From assembly GCA_016713335.1 (NCBI GenBank), contig JADJPH010000102.1, forward strand, positions 1 to 64,000: 64,000 nucleotides of DNA. Reading direction: 5' to 3'. Source of the DNA: Candidatus Fredericiella danica (GTDB taxonomy: Bacteria; Chloroflexota; Anaerolineae; Caldilineales; Caldilineaceae). This document shows positions 20,537 to 31,330 of this stretch, piece by piece. The notes under the pieces are model-generated. The model was not told the origin of the DNA, ran no database searches, and saw only the letters and a list, made by a program, of their open reading frames with translations. Positions within the stretch are counted from its first letter, which is position 1; each line of letters opens with the position of its first letter. The translations under genes and the position numbers were made by a program.

Positions 20537-22593
20537 TCATTGTTGTGCCGGCGTAGACCCCTTTGGTGCAAACCGCGCCGGAATGCTGCCCCACTGCGTC
20601 GTGACAGGACCCAACGCAAACTCAAACGTCGATGAACCAGCCTTGATATTATAGTCGTTATCCAGTGGCAGCGTGAGTGGCCCTGTGCCATACAGTGGTT
20701 GCTTGCTGGAATGGCTGAGTTTCCCGTTGCGATAGACTCTCCAGGTTCCCTGATCGGTGCCCACCAAACTCATGACCAGCCGCTTCTGTTCAGGTTCAAT
20801 CACCGCACTAAACCCAAGATAGGGGCCTGGCGTGGCATTTGACGGTCGCCACGCCAATGTGCCTGAACCGCTCAGGACCCCACGCATTTCGTCGCCGGTG
20901 CTGGGATCCACCCAGTTGGATGCGCCTCCCATCGACCAGATGCACTCCGAATCCTGGCTCTCTTCGACCGCCGCCACGGCCGGCCAAACAGGTTGTCCGC
21001 CCGAAGCATCGCGCGCTGCGTGGAAATTCGAGCGAAAATGCAGATCACAGGCAACTTCCGCATAAGGTCCTGGCCCACCGCCGAGACGATCATACTCCTC
21101 GTCCCAGGTGACGCGACCCCGCCACTCGGTCAATGGCGCGGCATTGCTTGCATGGCCGCGCACGGTAACCGTCACGGGACCGGCTGAACCCGGTCCGTGT
21201 GCAGGCAGTTCTGCACGAATCAGGTCGCAAGACCATGAAAGGATTGGCAACGACTGATTGTCAACCAGTACATCGCCTTGTACACTGCCGAATTGACCCT
21301 CCAGGTTCAGCCAGATGATCGGCCTCGGCTCATCACAACAGGGGGGATCATCCGTCTCCATGCGCTTGATCGTGGGCGTAAGCAGGCTAAACTGATCATC
21401 GGTAATGCTGGTCAATGCTTGTAGCTGCAATGTCGATGTCACCACGTTGCCCGGAGGACAGGTGGGTTTCTTGTTGTTACAGTACACCGACTGGTCGTAG
21501 CCCCGATTCTGGATGTCGGTCATGACGCTTTGTAGGTCGAAAGGGCGTTGATCCGGTGTCTCAGGTTGATAGAAATTGCTGCCCAGCAGCCGATCAAACA
21601 GAAACCATCCTGCTCTCACTGCCGCCGGATCCATGACGGTAAGCGTCCATCCCAGATACATCGTTGCGCCAGCCTGGCCAAATGCTGTGCGGAGCGCACT
21701 TGCCCCGGCTGACATACTGCTACAACCGTTGAAAAAGACCAGACTATGTGGAGCAAACTGCATATAGGCCGTCACAAACGAGGCGGTGATGGCGTAGTGC
21801 AATTCAGACGTACACCTCTGCTGACCAGGCGGAGGCCGGTTGTGCGATGCGAGCATATAGATGAGATTATTGGCGTTCAAATCCGCGGCATACGCAATCT
21901 CGTTTGCCTGGCTGAAGAGCGTTGAAGTCCATAGACTATAGATTGGAGTATTTGACGTACTTTTGACAACCCCGCCATGCGTGTCAATATAGAATACCGC
22001 CGCATCGCGGACTTTTTCAAGTTGTCGACTGAAGGTGTGACACCGGAGTCAACGTACTTCTTGTCAACGAGAAGTTTGGAAAGTTGGTTCGCCTCACTTA
22101 CAAAGCATGTGCCGAGTGCGTTAAGCACATACACTTTGTCTTTGCCGGGCAGTTCATTGTCAGCCAGCGCGAATGGCGCTGCCTCGGCTGCGGCAACGGT
22201 TGTGGTGACCGGTTCGCGCGGCGTCGGCGCAACGACGAAGAGTCGCTGATCTGTGAATCTACCCCACACGGAGCCGTCGGCCTCGACCCCAGACGCCTCC
22301 ACGTGGGGAAGCGTCAAGATCTCATCCGCCAGCGCCTTCCGCTCCGCCACGAGGTCATCGCCCGGCATGGCATCATACGCTTGCTGCACCGAACTGAGAA
22401 CCGCCATGCGTTCCGCATACGTGAGCGAGGGCGCTGACGCCCCCTGCAGATGCGGCATATACAAACTCGCCTTGGGAGCTTCCGGCTGCGGTTGATCTTG
22501 CCGGACCGGAGCCGCCACGGCGCCACGGCTCAACATCAAAACCAGAATCGCCGCCGCCATCACGGCCCATAGAGTCAGCAAGTACCTGCGCAT
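20537..22593 (-). CDS. Secreted clan CD (caspase/gingipain-like) protein, single-base frameshift
   Basis: The ATG at 22593 lies 7 nt after GGGGAGG. A signal peptide (LWAVMAAAILVLMLSRG) is followed by KASLYMPHLQG, a YLP-like motif. Near 22015 an AAAAA run breaks the frame; adding one A restores KKVRDAAVFYIDTHGG, with a His-Gly catalytic pair after a hydrophobic strand. About 80 residues later comes SLVFFNGCSS, the hydrophobic strand and catalytic Cys of clan CD peptidases (caspase, legumain, gingipain, CHAT). TFGQAGATMYLGWT-type sequence also matches the end of such folds. The C-terminal 400 residues look like beta-sandwich modules. The predicted role is an exported cysteine protease of about 685 residues. 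The substrate is unknown. Confidence 0.75.
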
Positions 22594-23016
22594 ACATTAG
22601 CCTCCCCTTGGAGCATACTCCCACCGGGCGTACTGCACGGTCCGTAACGCTGTTTATAGCAGTCACAAATGCTCGGTGACCAACCCACCTCGTATAAACC
22701 TCAGCAGTTCAGGCTGGGCGGATTATTATATGTTGGCATGGTGGTGGGATCAAACTGCCCGAGAAGTCACCGCTTCACCGGATTGAATTCCCCACCGCAA
22801 AGCGCGAAAATGTAGGTACGCTGGGGGCTTGTGGCTCCCACGCCGCCCCCACATCAGGTCACATCGCCAATCCGAAAGGAGTCCTTCGCACCAAAATCCG
22901 TCATCGCAGCCTGTCTTCCGGCGTGCACAGCACCACCTAAATGCTGGCGTTCATCTTTGTGTCTTGTCCCATTCATGCACTTATGACACGAGCATTCCGC
23001 TCAGGGAGAATTCACT
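22594..23016. other. Divergent intergenic region
   Basis: This separates the clan CD gene (minus) from the PPC/ZU5 gene (plus), so it should carry promoters in both directions. A GC-rich imperfect stem is visible around 22830-22852 (GGGGGC ... GCCCCC). No known riboswitch pattern, small gene or repeat was recognised. Confidence 0.45.
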
Positions 23017-26000
23017 ATGCGCCGTCGACCCCTTTTTCGAGTTCTGGCTGCTACCGTTCTCATACTGTTGACACTCATTGCCCCGAACACCGCTCTGCCG
23101 GCAGCAGCGCAAGCCCCGGCCCCACCCAATGACACGTTTGGCCGGGCGTTACCCCTCACCATCGGCGCCACGGCACAAGGCCAGATCCAGCCGCGCGGCA
23201 ACGCCGATTGGTATCAAATTTTGGTTGATCGCCCCGGCGAGCTACAAGTCAAGATTTCCGATGTAGCCCCTGAACTTGCCGTCAACTTCCGCCTCTGGAA
23301 CGCCAACAAAGACGCCGTCAGCGACTGGATCGCACCGCTTGCCCGCGGCGGCGAAACCGCAGGCTTTGTCGACCTCGCGGAACCGGGGCGCTACTATATC
23401 GAAGTGCGCGATGGGGGAGACACCGCTGAATCGGCGCAGCCTTATACCTTGTCCACATCGTTTGCGCCGATTGGCGATCCTTCAGAACCCAACAACGCGT
23501 TCGGTCGGCCAACACAGCTCGTCTTCGACACGCCGCTACAGGCCAATATCCTGCCGCGCGGCGACGCCGACTGGTATCTCATCGAAATTGAAAAACCGGG
23601 CGAGCTGCAACTCTCTGCAACGAACGTTCCTTCCGATCTCGACATCGTCTACCGGGTGTGGAACAGCAATCGCGATGCGATCTCCGACTTCTTTGCCCCC
23701 CTGGCCAAGGGTGGCGATACCGCTGGGTTTGTCGATCTGCCCACGGCGGGGCGCTACTACATTGAAGTCCACGACGGTAGCGACGACCTGCGCAGCGCGC
23801 AATCCTACACCTTTGCGGTGCGCTTCACCCCCGCCGCGGATGTGTTTGAGCCGAACAACAGCTTTGGCGCAGTTGCCCCCCTTACCCTTGGACAATCGAT
23901 CTCGGCAACCATCCTGCCCGCCAATGACGCCGACTGGTACGGCTTCACCGTCGACAAACACGGCGAGCTAAAACTCAAAATCTCCGGCGTGGATCCTGAG
24001 ATGGCCGTCTTCATGCGCATCTGGAATGCCAATCGCGACACCCTGACCGACTGGTTCCGCCCACTGGCCAAAGGTGGCGACACCGAAGCCACCGTCGATC
24101 TACCCGCACCCGGACGCTATGCCCTGGAAGTGACTGCGGATTACGGGCAGCGCGCCATCCAGCCGTACAATCTACGCGCCGACTTCACACCGGCGGTGGA
24201 TGCCCAGGAACCAAACAACAGTTTCGCCCATGCGGCTGACCTGGGTCTGGACCGCAGCCTGCAAGCCAACATCTTGCCCGCCGAAGATCGCGACTGGTAC
24301 TACTTTGACCTGGCGCAGCCGGGTGAAGTCACGATTCGAGCCACGCAGGTGTCCCCTGACCTGGCAGTCTTCATCCGCTATTGGAATGCCAACAAGGACA
24401 CGCTGACCGACTGGTTCCGCCCACTGGCCAAGGGTGGTGACACGGAAGGCAGGATCGACCTGGTCGAACCCGGGCGCTATTACCTGGAAGTAGCCGGTGA
24501 TAGCGGGCAACGCTCGATTCAGCCCTTTGTGCTTGCACTTGACTACGTGCCGGCGGTGGACGCCAACGAACCCAATGGTAGTTTTGAGACGGCGAAACCG
24601 GTGCAACTGGACACCAACATTGCCGGCTATCTGTTCCCCGCCGATGACCGCGACTGGTACCGTATCGATATCCCAGCCGAGGGCGAAGCGGCTGCGATCT
24701 CGATCACGCAGGCCGGCACATATTATGTCGAGCTCGCCGGCAGTGATTACGGTGCGCGCTCCAGCCAACCCTACGTCCTGCGTCTCAGCATGCAAGAAAT
24801 CGACCCGGCTGAGGTTACCGTCCCCGGCGCTGCGGGAGCACCCACACCAACAGATGCCGGTACAACAGCACCCCTCACCTCGACCACACCAGTGACGGCA
24901 AGCACGCCATTCTCGCCGGCAGGCAAAGTCACGATCCTGACTTCAGGGCATGTCGGGCCAATGGGCGCCGAAATCTTTGTCCTGGCGCCGGACAAACCCG
25001 ACGTGAGCGGCGCCCGCCTTGAAGTGCCGCCTGGCGCGGTCGCTGAACTCCAGACGGTGGATGTTGGGGTCACATCAGTCGCACCCGCCGATGCGCCCTT
25101 TGGGTTGCAACCAGCCGGTGCGTATTGGTCACTGACCCCCAATGGGCTTAAGTTCAAGCAGCCTGTCACCATCACCTTGCCGGTGCCTACGGGCGCGGCC
25201 GGTGCACAGATGTTTATCGGTCACTGGGATGGCAAACAATGGATCGACCTCGGCGGCACGGTGGAGAACGGGCTGATCACTGCCGTGACCGACGGCTTCT
25301 CTGAGTTTGGCGTCTTCTGTGGCCGGCTCGAAGACTATTCGGAGGTGTTGCTCGAAAATGCCTCCGGCAGCCCATACATCAACCTGACGTACGTCTCCGG
25401 TCCAAACCCCGACCCGGACAATCCCGATGCGTTTGCGGCCGGCTGTCCACTGCCCTACGACGGCAGCCAGACCTGGGAATTGAAGCAGGGCGCGATGGAG
25501 CCAATGCTCCTGCGCCCCGGCGTCTATCACTTTATCGTTGCCTATCCGCAACCACAGCCGGGCGTCGCCAACGGGATGTTCGTCACCATCGCTCCGGGCG
25601 GCGGTCGCCAATCGATCAAGATCCAGGATGACGGCGCGACAAGCGACAATCCCGACACGAAGATCAACTTTGCGGGCCGGAACGTGGCCGCGGGCAGTAA
25701 TGTGGCGCCCACGATCCTGTGCAACGCTGTGCCACCCGCCGGCGTCACCCTCACCAACGGTGACCCCAGCGCAACCGCACTCCCCTCGCGCGTCGTCCTG
25801 GCAAGCCAACTGAAACTGGAGCAGATGCCCCCCAAGGGCCCCGGCATCCAACTCGGTGCCGTTGCCACCGATCCGGAAGGCAGCGAGATCCGCACCTACT
25901 GGACGGGCACGGGTGGACTGGGTGGCACGACTGCGGGCGACCCGGTGGCGTCCGGCGCAACGATCCAGGATCAATACACCTTCAAGCCGACGCTGGCGGG

Positions 26001-27195
26001 AGACTACACGGTCTTTCTGACGGTCTATGACAACCTGGGCCTCTTTGCCGAGTGCCGCTGGGTGCTCAACGTGGAAGCCAACGAGAAACCGGTGATCAAG
26101 GTCTTTTCGGGGCGCACCTCGGTCGAATTCGGGCGACTCGATGAAGAGCGCAGCGAAGGTGTCGGCCCAGTCCTCCCGGCGACCACTGTGTTGCGCCCCG
26201 GCGTCACCGCGCCTGTTGCCGTGCCGGCCGCAGTTGCGGGCAATCCTGCCGTCAGTTGGGACGGGCTGACCCTCTGCCCCACCGCGCTTGCCGGTCCCTT
26301 TGCCACGCTGCCGGACATTAACACAGTCGTCACGCAACCGGCGCCCGTTGACGTCCTGAACACCGGCGGTGCGGCGGCAGGTGACACAACCAACCGTTGG
26401 CAGTTCCCAGGTCGCACCTGCGTCTGGGCGCTTGTCGCCGATCCGGACGCCGATCCGCTGACTGTAACCTGGGAATTCCCGGGGCCAATCTATGGCTCAG
26501 GCACGTTCTATGCGGCGGTGACCGTGCCGGCCGGTTTCCATAGCAGTGCACAAAATGGGATCACGACCGGTGCGCTGATGAAAACCAACGAAGCACTGGC
26601 CGCGTACAGTGCGTGGGTGTCGGCGCTGTATAACTTGACCGGCGCGCCACCGGCCGTTGTATGGGAAGCCTGGGATGATCCCTGCCCGCCCGGAACCGGC
26701 GCCGTCGCCAATCCATGTCCCAGTGGCGTCTCGCGCGGTGGCGTAGAGAACATCGTTGCCAATGTCACTGACGGCTTTAGCCTGCCCGCCCAGACCGGCT
26801 ATGCGCCGATCGCAGTGGGTCCCGAGGCAGTCGAGGCCGGCACCTGTGACGGGGTGTTCTTTATCTCGTCGTTGACCCCATCCCCGTCGGATCCAGGCGC
26901 AGGCGAGGGTGTACGCGTCACCGCCCGCGTCTCGCCAATCACCGAAGGGTGCTTGATGAACATGTCGATCGTCGGAACCGACAGCTACCGGCAACAGAAT
27001 AACATCGCAACCAACAAAAGTGGCGAGGCGGAAATGTTCATTCCTGGTGGCGCCGAGGGGGTCGTCGACGTCGTCACCGCGCGCTTCTGCTCGCCGGTGG
27101 GCGAGACGGAATCCGTGCCCACCGCCGAAGCTTGCACAACGGCGTCCAACAGACCCGGTCGCTGGGTGGTGATGGAGGTGAACTACACCTTCTAG
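23017..27195 (+). CDS. Exported PPC-repeat and ZU5-domain protein (1392 aa)
   Basis: The ATG at 23017 has GGGAGAA upstream. A signal peptide (VLAATVLILLTLIAPNT) precedes five tandem modules of about 120 residues. Each starts EPNNSFG.A..L and holds DADWY, a WNANKDTLTDWF-type strand, PLAKGGDT and GRYYLEV, as in bacterial pre-peptidase C-terminal (PPC) domains. Module 5 (about residues 515-590) lacks the WNAN...GGDT middle. A Thr/Pro linker leads to a ZU5-like domain (AKLEVPPGAV pattern: ARLEVPPGAVAEL, about residues 640-770). The last 600 residues contain PKD/Ig-like segments (LAGDYTVFLTVYDN). No peptidase domain is present, so it is a purely structural or binding surface protein. The frame is intact over 4.2 kb, and a hairpin follows the stop. 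Confidence 0.88.
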   Translation: MRRRPLFRVLAATVLILLTLIAPNTALPAAAQAPAPPNDTFGRALPLTIGATAQGQIQPRGNADWYQILVDRPGELQVKISDVAPELAVNFRLWNANKDAVSDWIAPLARGGETAGFVDLAEPGRYYIEVRDGGDTAESAQPYTLSTSFAPIGDPSEPNNAFGRPTQLVFDTPLQANILPRGDADWYLIEIEKPGELQLSATNVPSDLDIVYRVWNSNRDAISDFFAPLAKGGDTAGFVDLPTAGRYYIEVHDGSDDLRSAQSYTFAVRFTPAADVFEPNNSFGAVAPLTLGQSISATILPANDADWYGFTVDKHGELKLKISGVDPEMAVFMRIWNANRDTLTDWFRPLAKGGDTEATVDLPAPGRYALEVTADYGQRAIQPYNLRADFTPAVDAQEPNNSFAHAADLGLDRSLQANILPAEDRDWYYFDLAQPGEVTIRATQVSPDLAVFIRYWNANKDTLTDWFRPLAKGGDTEGRIDLVEPGRYYLEVAGDSGQRSIQPFVLALDYVPAVDANEPNGSFETAKPVQLDTNIAGYLFPADDRDWYRIDIPAEGEAAAISITQAGTYYVELAGSDYGARSSQPYVLRLSMQEIDPAEVTVPGAAGAPTPTDAGTTAPLTSTTPVTASTPFSPAGKVTILTSGHVGPMGAEIFVLAPDKPDVSGARLEVPPGAVAELQTVDVGVTSVAPADAPFGLQPAGAYWSLTPNGLKFKQPVTITLPVPTGAAGAQMFIGHWDGKQWIDLGGTVENGLITAVTDGFSEFGVFCGRLEDYSEVLLENASGSPYINLTYVSGPNPDPDNPDAFAAGCPLPYDGSQTWELKQGAMEPMLLRPGVYHFIVAYPQPQPGVANGMFVTIAPGGGRQSIKIQDDGATSDNPDTKINFAGRNVAAGSNVAPTILCNAVPPAGVTLTNGDPSATALPSRVVLASQLKLEQMPPKGPGIQLGAVATDPEGSEIRTYWTGTGGLGGTTAGDPVASGATIQDQYTFKPTLAGDYTVFLTVYDNLGLFAECRWVLNVEANEKPVIKVFSGRTSVEFGRLDEERSEGVGPVLPATTVLRPGVTAPVAVPAAVAGNPAVSWDGLTLCPTALAGPFATLPDINTVVTQPAPVDVLNTGGAAAGDTTNRWQFPGRTCVWALVADPDADPLTVTWEFPGPIYGSGTFYAAVTVPAGFHSSAQNGITTGALMKTNEALAAYSAWVSALYNLTGAPPAVVWEAWDDPCPPGTGAVANPCPSGVSRGGVENIVANVTDGFSLPAQTGYAPIAVGPEAVEAGTCDGVFFISSLTPSPSDPGAGEGVRVTARVSPITEGCLMNMSIVGTDSYRQQNNIATNKSGEAEMFIPGGAEGVVDVVTARFCSPVGETESVPTAEACTTASNRPGRWVVMEVNYTF

Positions 27196-27221
27196 ATCCG
27201 TTTGTAAAAAGAAGTCCCCAC

Positions 27222-27246
27222 CAGGGTGGCCCGTTGGGCCACCCTG
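27222..27246 (+). terminator. Hairpin terminator after the PPC/ZU5 gene
   Basis: Arms CAGGGTGGCCC (27222-27232) and GGGCCACCCTG (27236-27246) pair perfectly around GTT. It lies 27 nt past the stop. The downstream T content is modest. Confidence 0.75.
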
Positions 27247-27378
27247 CAGCTTCTATTTGAATCTATTGCTCAAATTCAGCGAAAATTTGATACACGTTTG
27301 TGAAAGTAATCATCCCGACCTTGACCATGAAAACCGAATCCAGCGGTTGGAGTTGGCAATGCTTGATGGCTTATCACA

Positions 27379-27735
27379 CTAGCTGCGCACCCACTCCCAC
27401 GCCTTTGCAAGGTCCGCCGTGTGGAAATACTTCGCCTCTCTGGCATAGAAGGGTGCAGATAGCTTGGTGATCCACTCCTCCCACCGTTTGTCCCCTACGA
27501 TTGCCATCTTCACAATGTTGTGCCTGAATTCGTTCCCAAATTTCATATCGGCAAACATCGCGCTCGGCGCTTCGGTCTTGAACTCACTCATATCGCACAA
27601 CATGCGCACATCTTTGAATTCCTGAACAAGCGCCTCGACCTTGGGAATCATCTCCGCATAGTCCTGCTTCTCGATCTTGCCTTGCGGCTGCAAACCAAGC
27701 ACATTTCCACTGCTGCCATCCATTACCTTGAACAT
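27379..27735 (-). CDS. SpoIIAA-like (STAS/SEC14-type, DUF3478) protein
   Basis: The ATG at 27735 follows AGGAGC by 8 nt. The 118-residue product reads MFKVMDGSSGNVLGLQ, then GKIEKQDYAEMIPKVEAL, FKDVRMLCDMSEF, VKMAIVGDKRWEEWITKL and AREAKYFHTADLAKAWEW. This is the layout of the SpoIIAA-like family (a STAS-related fold). These proteins are stand-alone, cytosolic, and of unclear function, perhaps binding a small lipid-like or protein partner. It is convergent with the PPC/ZU5 gene and divergent from sucC. No partner kinase or sigma gene is next to it. Confidence 0.85.
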   Translation of the reverse strand: MFKVMDGSSGNVLGLQPQGKIEKQDYAEMIPKVEALVQEFKDVRMLCDMSEFKTEAPSAMFADMKFGNEFRHNIVKMAIVGDKRWEEWITKLSAPFYAREAKYFHTADLAKAWEWVRS

Positions 27736-27856
27736 TTCGATAGCTCCTGACTGGTAAAATCGATGAACCGAATAGACCTGCGCCCTGTGCCACCGGCGGC
27801 ATGGGCCTCACACCTGAAGGCAAGCTTACCACCGTCATGATCTTGACCGGTTGCCG

Positions 27857-27895
27857 AAACACCAATCACCGAATCACGGATTCAACGTGTTGCGT
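27857..27895. repeat. Heptamer-like tandem tract upstream of sucC
   Basis: Overlapping 7-nt units (ATCACCG, AATCACG, GATTCAA, CGTGTTG, CGTATCT) run upstream of sucC. They resemble the clearer heptamer tracts elsewhere in this window but are more degenerate. Confidence 0.35.
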
Positions 27896-28000
27896 ATCTC
27901 GTTTTTCGATCCCCCTCCCCAAAAGCAGTATAATGCGCGTGAGCCTGCGGGCTTTCCATTCTTGTATTCCCTGCACCGCGAGCAGCGAGGAGGCATACCG

Positions 28001-28965
28001 TTGAATCTGCACGCATACCAGTCCAAACGCATCTTTGGGCAGTACGGCATTCCTGTGCCCAAAGGAGAGGTCGCCACGACACGCGTACTTGTCGACCCGG
28101 CCGCCAATATCGCCAAGGAGATCTACCTGGGCGCCGTGCTCGACCGCGCCAATCGCCGCGTCGTACTGATGGCAAGCAGCGAGGGTGGCATCGATATCGA
28201 AGAGGTGGCGGCGAAGACGCCAGAGAAGATCATCAAAGTTGCGGTGCATCCGTTCCTGGGTCTGCGCGACCACCAGGCGCGCATTCTGGCCGATGGCATC
28301 GGGATTCCGCGTGAGTTGGTGAAGGATTTCATCCAAATTGCCAAGTCGCTCTACACCGTATTTGCGAGCGTCGACGCCAATCTGGCCGAGATCAACCCAC
28401 TCGTCATCACGGGCGACAACAAGTTGATGGCGCTAGACGGGAAAATCTCGGTCGATGACAACGCGCTCTTCCGTCACCCCGAAATCGCCGAACTCCGTGA
28501 CGTTGAAGAGGAAGACCCCAGCGAACGCGAGGCGCGCCGCTATGATCTCAGCTATATTCATCTGGACGGTGAGATCGGCTGTATGGTAAATGGCGCCGGT
28601 CTTGCCATGGCCACGATGGACATCATCAAACTCTATGGCGGCGAACCGGCCAACTTCCTTGACATCGGCGGCGGCGCCCAGTCCGAAAAAGTCGCTGCTG
28701 CATTGCGCATCATTCTGTCCGACCCACGTGTTAAGGCCGTCCTGATCAACATCTTTGGTGGGATCACGCGGTGCGACGAAGTTGCACGCGGCGTCCTGGC
28801 CGCGGTCAGCACCCTAGAAAAGCGCGTTCCCTTTGTCGTCCGCCTGGTCGGCACCAATGAAGAAGAGGGGCGCCGCATCCTGGCCGAGGCCAATATGATC
28901 ACCGCCACCAGCCTGGCGGACGCTGCACAAAAAGCGGTTGCTGCCGCAAAGGGAGAAATCCAAGC

Positions 28966-28969
<4 letters not shown>
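28001..28969 (+). CDS. sucC: Succinyl-CoA ligase beta subunit, internal in-frame deletion
   Basis: The TTG at 28001 with GGAGG 8 nt upstream starts MNLHAYQSKRIFGQYG, the normal SucC N-terminus. After PVPKGEVATTR the sequence jumps to VLVDPAANIAKEIYLGA. About 65 residues that normally lie between, including the glycine-rich VHAGGRGKAGG part of the ATP-grasp lobe, are missing. The rest is normal: VLDRANRRVVLMASSEGG, LAEINPLV (metal ligands), FLDIGGGA, NIFGGITRCD. Length is 322 residues against about 385-390 for the family. SucCD makes ATP or GTP from succinyl-CoA in the TCA cycle. With the nucleotide lobe cut, activity is doubtful unless the gap is an assembly fault. It overlaps sucD by ATGA. 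Confidence 0.9.
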
Positions 28970-29838
<869 letters not shown>

Positions 29839-29849
29839 CAACGCCCGGC

Positions 29850-29897
29850 GTTCACTGCACGACTGCCAGGGTGCGCCCTGGCAGTCGTGCAGTGAAC
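29850..29897 (+). terminator. Perfect 22-bp hairpin after sucCD
   Basis: Arms 29850-29871 and 29876-29897 are exact reverse complements around TGCG. It ends the sucCD transcript or insulates it from the YceI lipoprotein gene 34 nt downstream. No U-tract follows. Confidence 0.75.
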
Positions 29898-29931
29898 AAG
29901 ATTCCGGATTGAACAAGGACGAAGCAAACTC

Positions 29932-30759
29932 ATGTTGAAGCGAAACGGATTCCACTGGGTAATCGCGAGCGCGCTGTTGTTCGCTTTGCTCTTGGCAGCC
30001 TGTGCCGCCCCCGCGGCGCCAGCCGCCGCGCCAGCGGGCGAAGGTGCAGCGCAAGAAGCGGCCGCAACAGAAGCGGAGGCCGCCGCGCCCGCCGCCGAGG
30101 CAACAACCGAGGCCGCTGAGGCAGCGCCTGCCGACCAGGAAGCCCCTCCGGTTGAACCGGCCGCGCAAGCCGGTGAAGCCACGCCCCTGCCGGCCGAAGC
30201 AAGCGCCGGCGCCAGCCGCACCTTTGCCTTGTCGCCTGACAAAACCACCGCACAGTATGCGGTCGAAGAAGAGTTCCTCGGCATGCCCGTGCCGTTCGTG
30301 ACCGCCATCGGCAAAACCAGCGCCGTCGAGGGCCAATTGACCTTGAATTTCGCAGATGGCGGCGTCACCTTTGGCGACAATCAGTTCACCGCCGATCTAC
30401 GCACCCTGACCAGCGACCGGCCCCGGCGCGACAATGCGATTCGCGATCGTTGGTTGGAATCCAACCAGTATCCGTTGGCAACGTTCGTCGGCACGGAGGT
30501 CAGCGACCTGCCCGCAGACGCCGATTTCGGCAAGGACGTCACCTTCAAGATCTCCGGTGACATGACGATCCGCGAGGTGACAAAACCACAGACGTGGTCG
30601 ATGACGGCCCAACTGGACGGTGAGAACCTGAGCGGTCAAGCCCAGACGTTTCTACTGATGCGTGATTTTGGATTCGAGCCGCCAGACATTGCAGGCATGC
30701 TTAAAGTCACCGATGGCGTCACCGTTACGCTGGACTTTGTTGCCCAGGAAGTCAAGTAG
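29932..30759 (+). CDS. YceI-like lipoprotein
   Basis: A lipoprotein signal peptide (SALLFALLLAACAAP, lipobox LAAC with Cys near residue 24) is followed by about 65 residues of Ala/Pro/Glu-rich linker. The folded part from about residue 95 has the YceI lipocalin-like pattern: FALSPDKTTAQYAVEEEF, GQLTLNFADGG, FTADLRTLTSDRPRRD, WLESNQYPLATFV, TFKISGDMTIREVTKP and FLLMRDFGFEPPDI. YceI proteins bind isoprenoid-like lipids in the periplasm or on the outer face. Here it would be anchored to the cell surface. It follows the sucCD hairpin and converges with the GNAT gene. Confidence 0.9.
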   Translation: MLKRNGFHWVIASALLFALLLAACAAPAAPAAAPAGEGAAQEAAATEAEAAAPAAEATTEAAEAAPADQEAPPVEPAAQAGEATPLPAEASAGASRTFALSPDKTTAQYAVEEEFLGMPVPFVTAIGKTSAVEGQLTLNFADGGVTFGDNQFTADLRTLTSDRPRRDNAIRDRWLESNQYPLATFVGTEVSDLPADADFGKDVTFKISGDMTIREVTKPQTWSMTAQLDGENLSGQAQTFLLMRDFGFEPPDIAGMLKVTDGVTVTLDFVAQEVK

Positions 30760-30774
30760 CGTTCTGTTGATAAT

Positions 30775-31191
30775 TCACAGGCGCCCCGCCTGCCGGTCAT
30801 AGTTGCGCAGCAGCATGCCGGTGGCGGGGCGCATTCCCGCCCGTGCATAGAATGGTTGAAGATCGGGATCGCACAGCAAGTCCACCATATAGAGATCACG
30901 GAGCCTGGCAAGCATACGTCGGACCAATTCCTCACCGATCCCCTGGCCTTGATAGTCCGGCAACACCTCCAACAGCGGGATATATGCGGACAGTACACCG
31001 TCGCTGATCGCCGTGATAAACCCCACCACCCGCCCCGTCACCGCATCGATCGCAAGCACCACGTAATCGCTGCACCCGAGCAATCGCAAATGGGTGGCCG
31101 GCGCTGGCGGATTTGGCCAGCCCACAAAAAAGCCCTGCAACTGCACTTCTGTAACTTTTTCGACCGAAGCAACGTATTCAATACTGGACAC
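30775..31191 (-). CDS. GNAT-family N-acetyltransferase
   Basis: A 138-residue product has the GNAT core: VLAIDAVTGRVVGFITAI (strands 2-4), then IPLLEVLPDYQGQGIGEEL with the acetyl-CoA loop Q-G-Q-G-I-G, and a C-terminal PFYARAGMRPATGML typical of the family. Such small acetyltransferases act on amines or protein termini; the substrate cannot be read. It converges with the YceI gene (stops 15 nt apart) and is divergent from the ABC transporter. Cytosolic. Confidence 0.88.
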   Translation of the reverse strand: MSSIEYVASVEKVTEVQLQGFFVGWPNPPAPATHLRLLGCSDYVVLAIDAVTGRVVGFITAISDGVLSAYIPLLEVLPDYQGQGIGEELVRRMLARLRDLYMVDLLCDPDLQPFYARAGMRPATGMLLRNYDRQAGRL

Positions 31192-31292
31192 ACGCCCTCC
31201 CGTGCTGTCTTCTTGCCTAAATGCGCCAGCGCATCACTTTCAAAACAAGTCGATGCTATACCTATTTATTGCTATATTGCATAAAGTACCAT

Positions 31293-31320
31293 AGTCACGC
31301 ATCACGAGTCATGCATCACG
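31293..31320. repeat. Four heptamers before the ABC transporter
   Basis: Four 7-nt units run without gaps: AGTCACG, CATCACG, AGTCATG, CATCACG. This is also a 14-bp near-perfect direct repeat. It ends at the GGAG ribosome site of the ABC ATPase gene. Confidence 0.6.
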
Positions 31321-31330
31321 GAGCTAGCTC

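Noticed and set aside
22594..23016. Riboswitch upstream of the PPC/ZU5 gene
   Set aside because: Only a generic GC-rich stem is present; no known aptamer core was recognised.
25129..26337. A 402-codon open frame antisense to the PPC/ZU5 gene
   Set aside because: Arginine/glycine-rich shadow of a high-GC gene with clear domains on the other strand.
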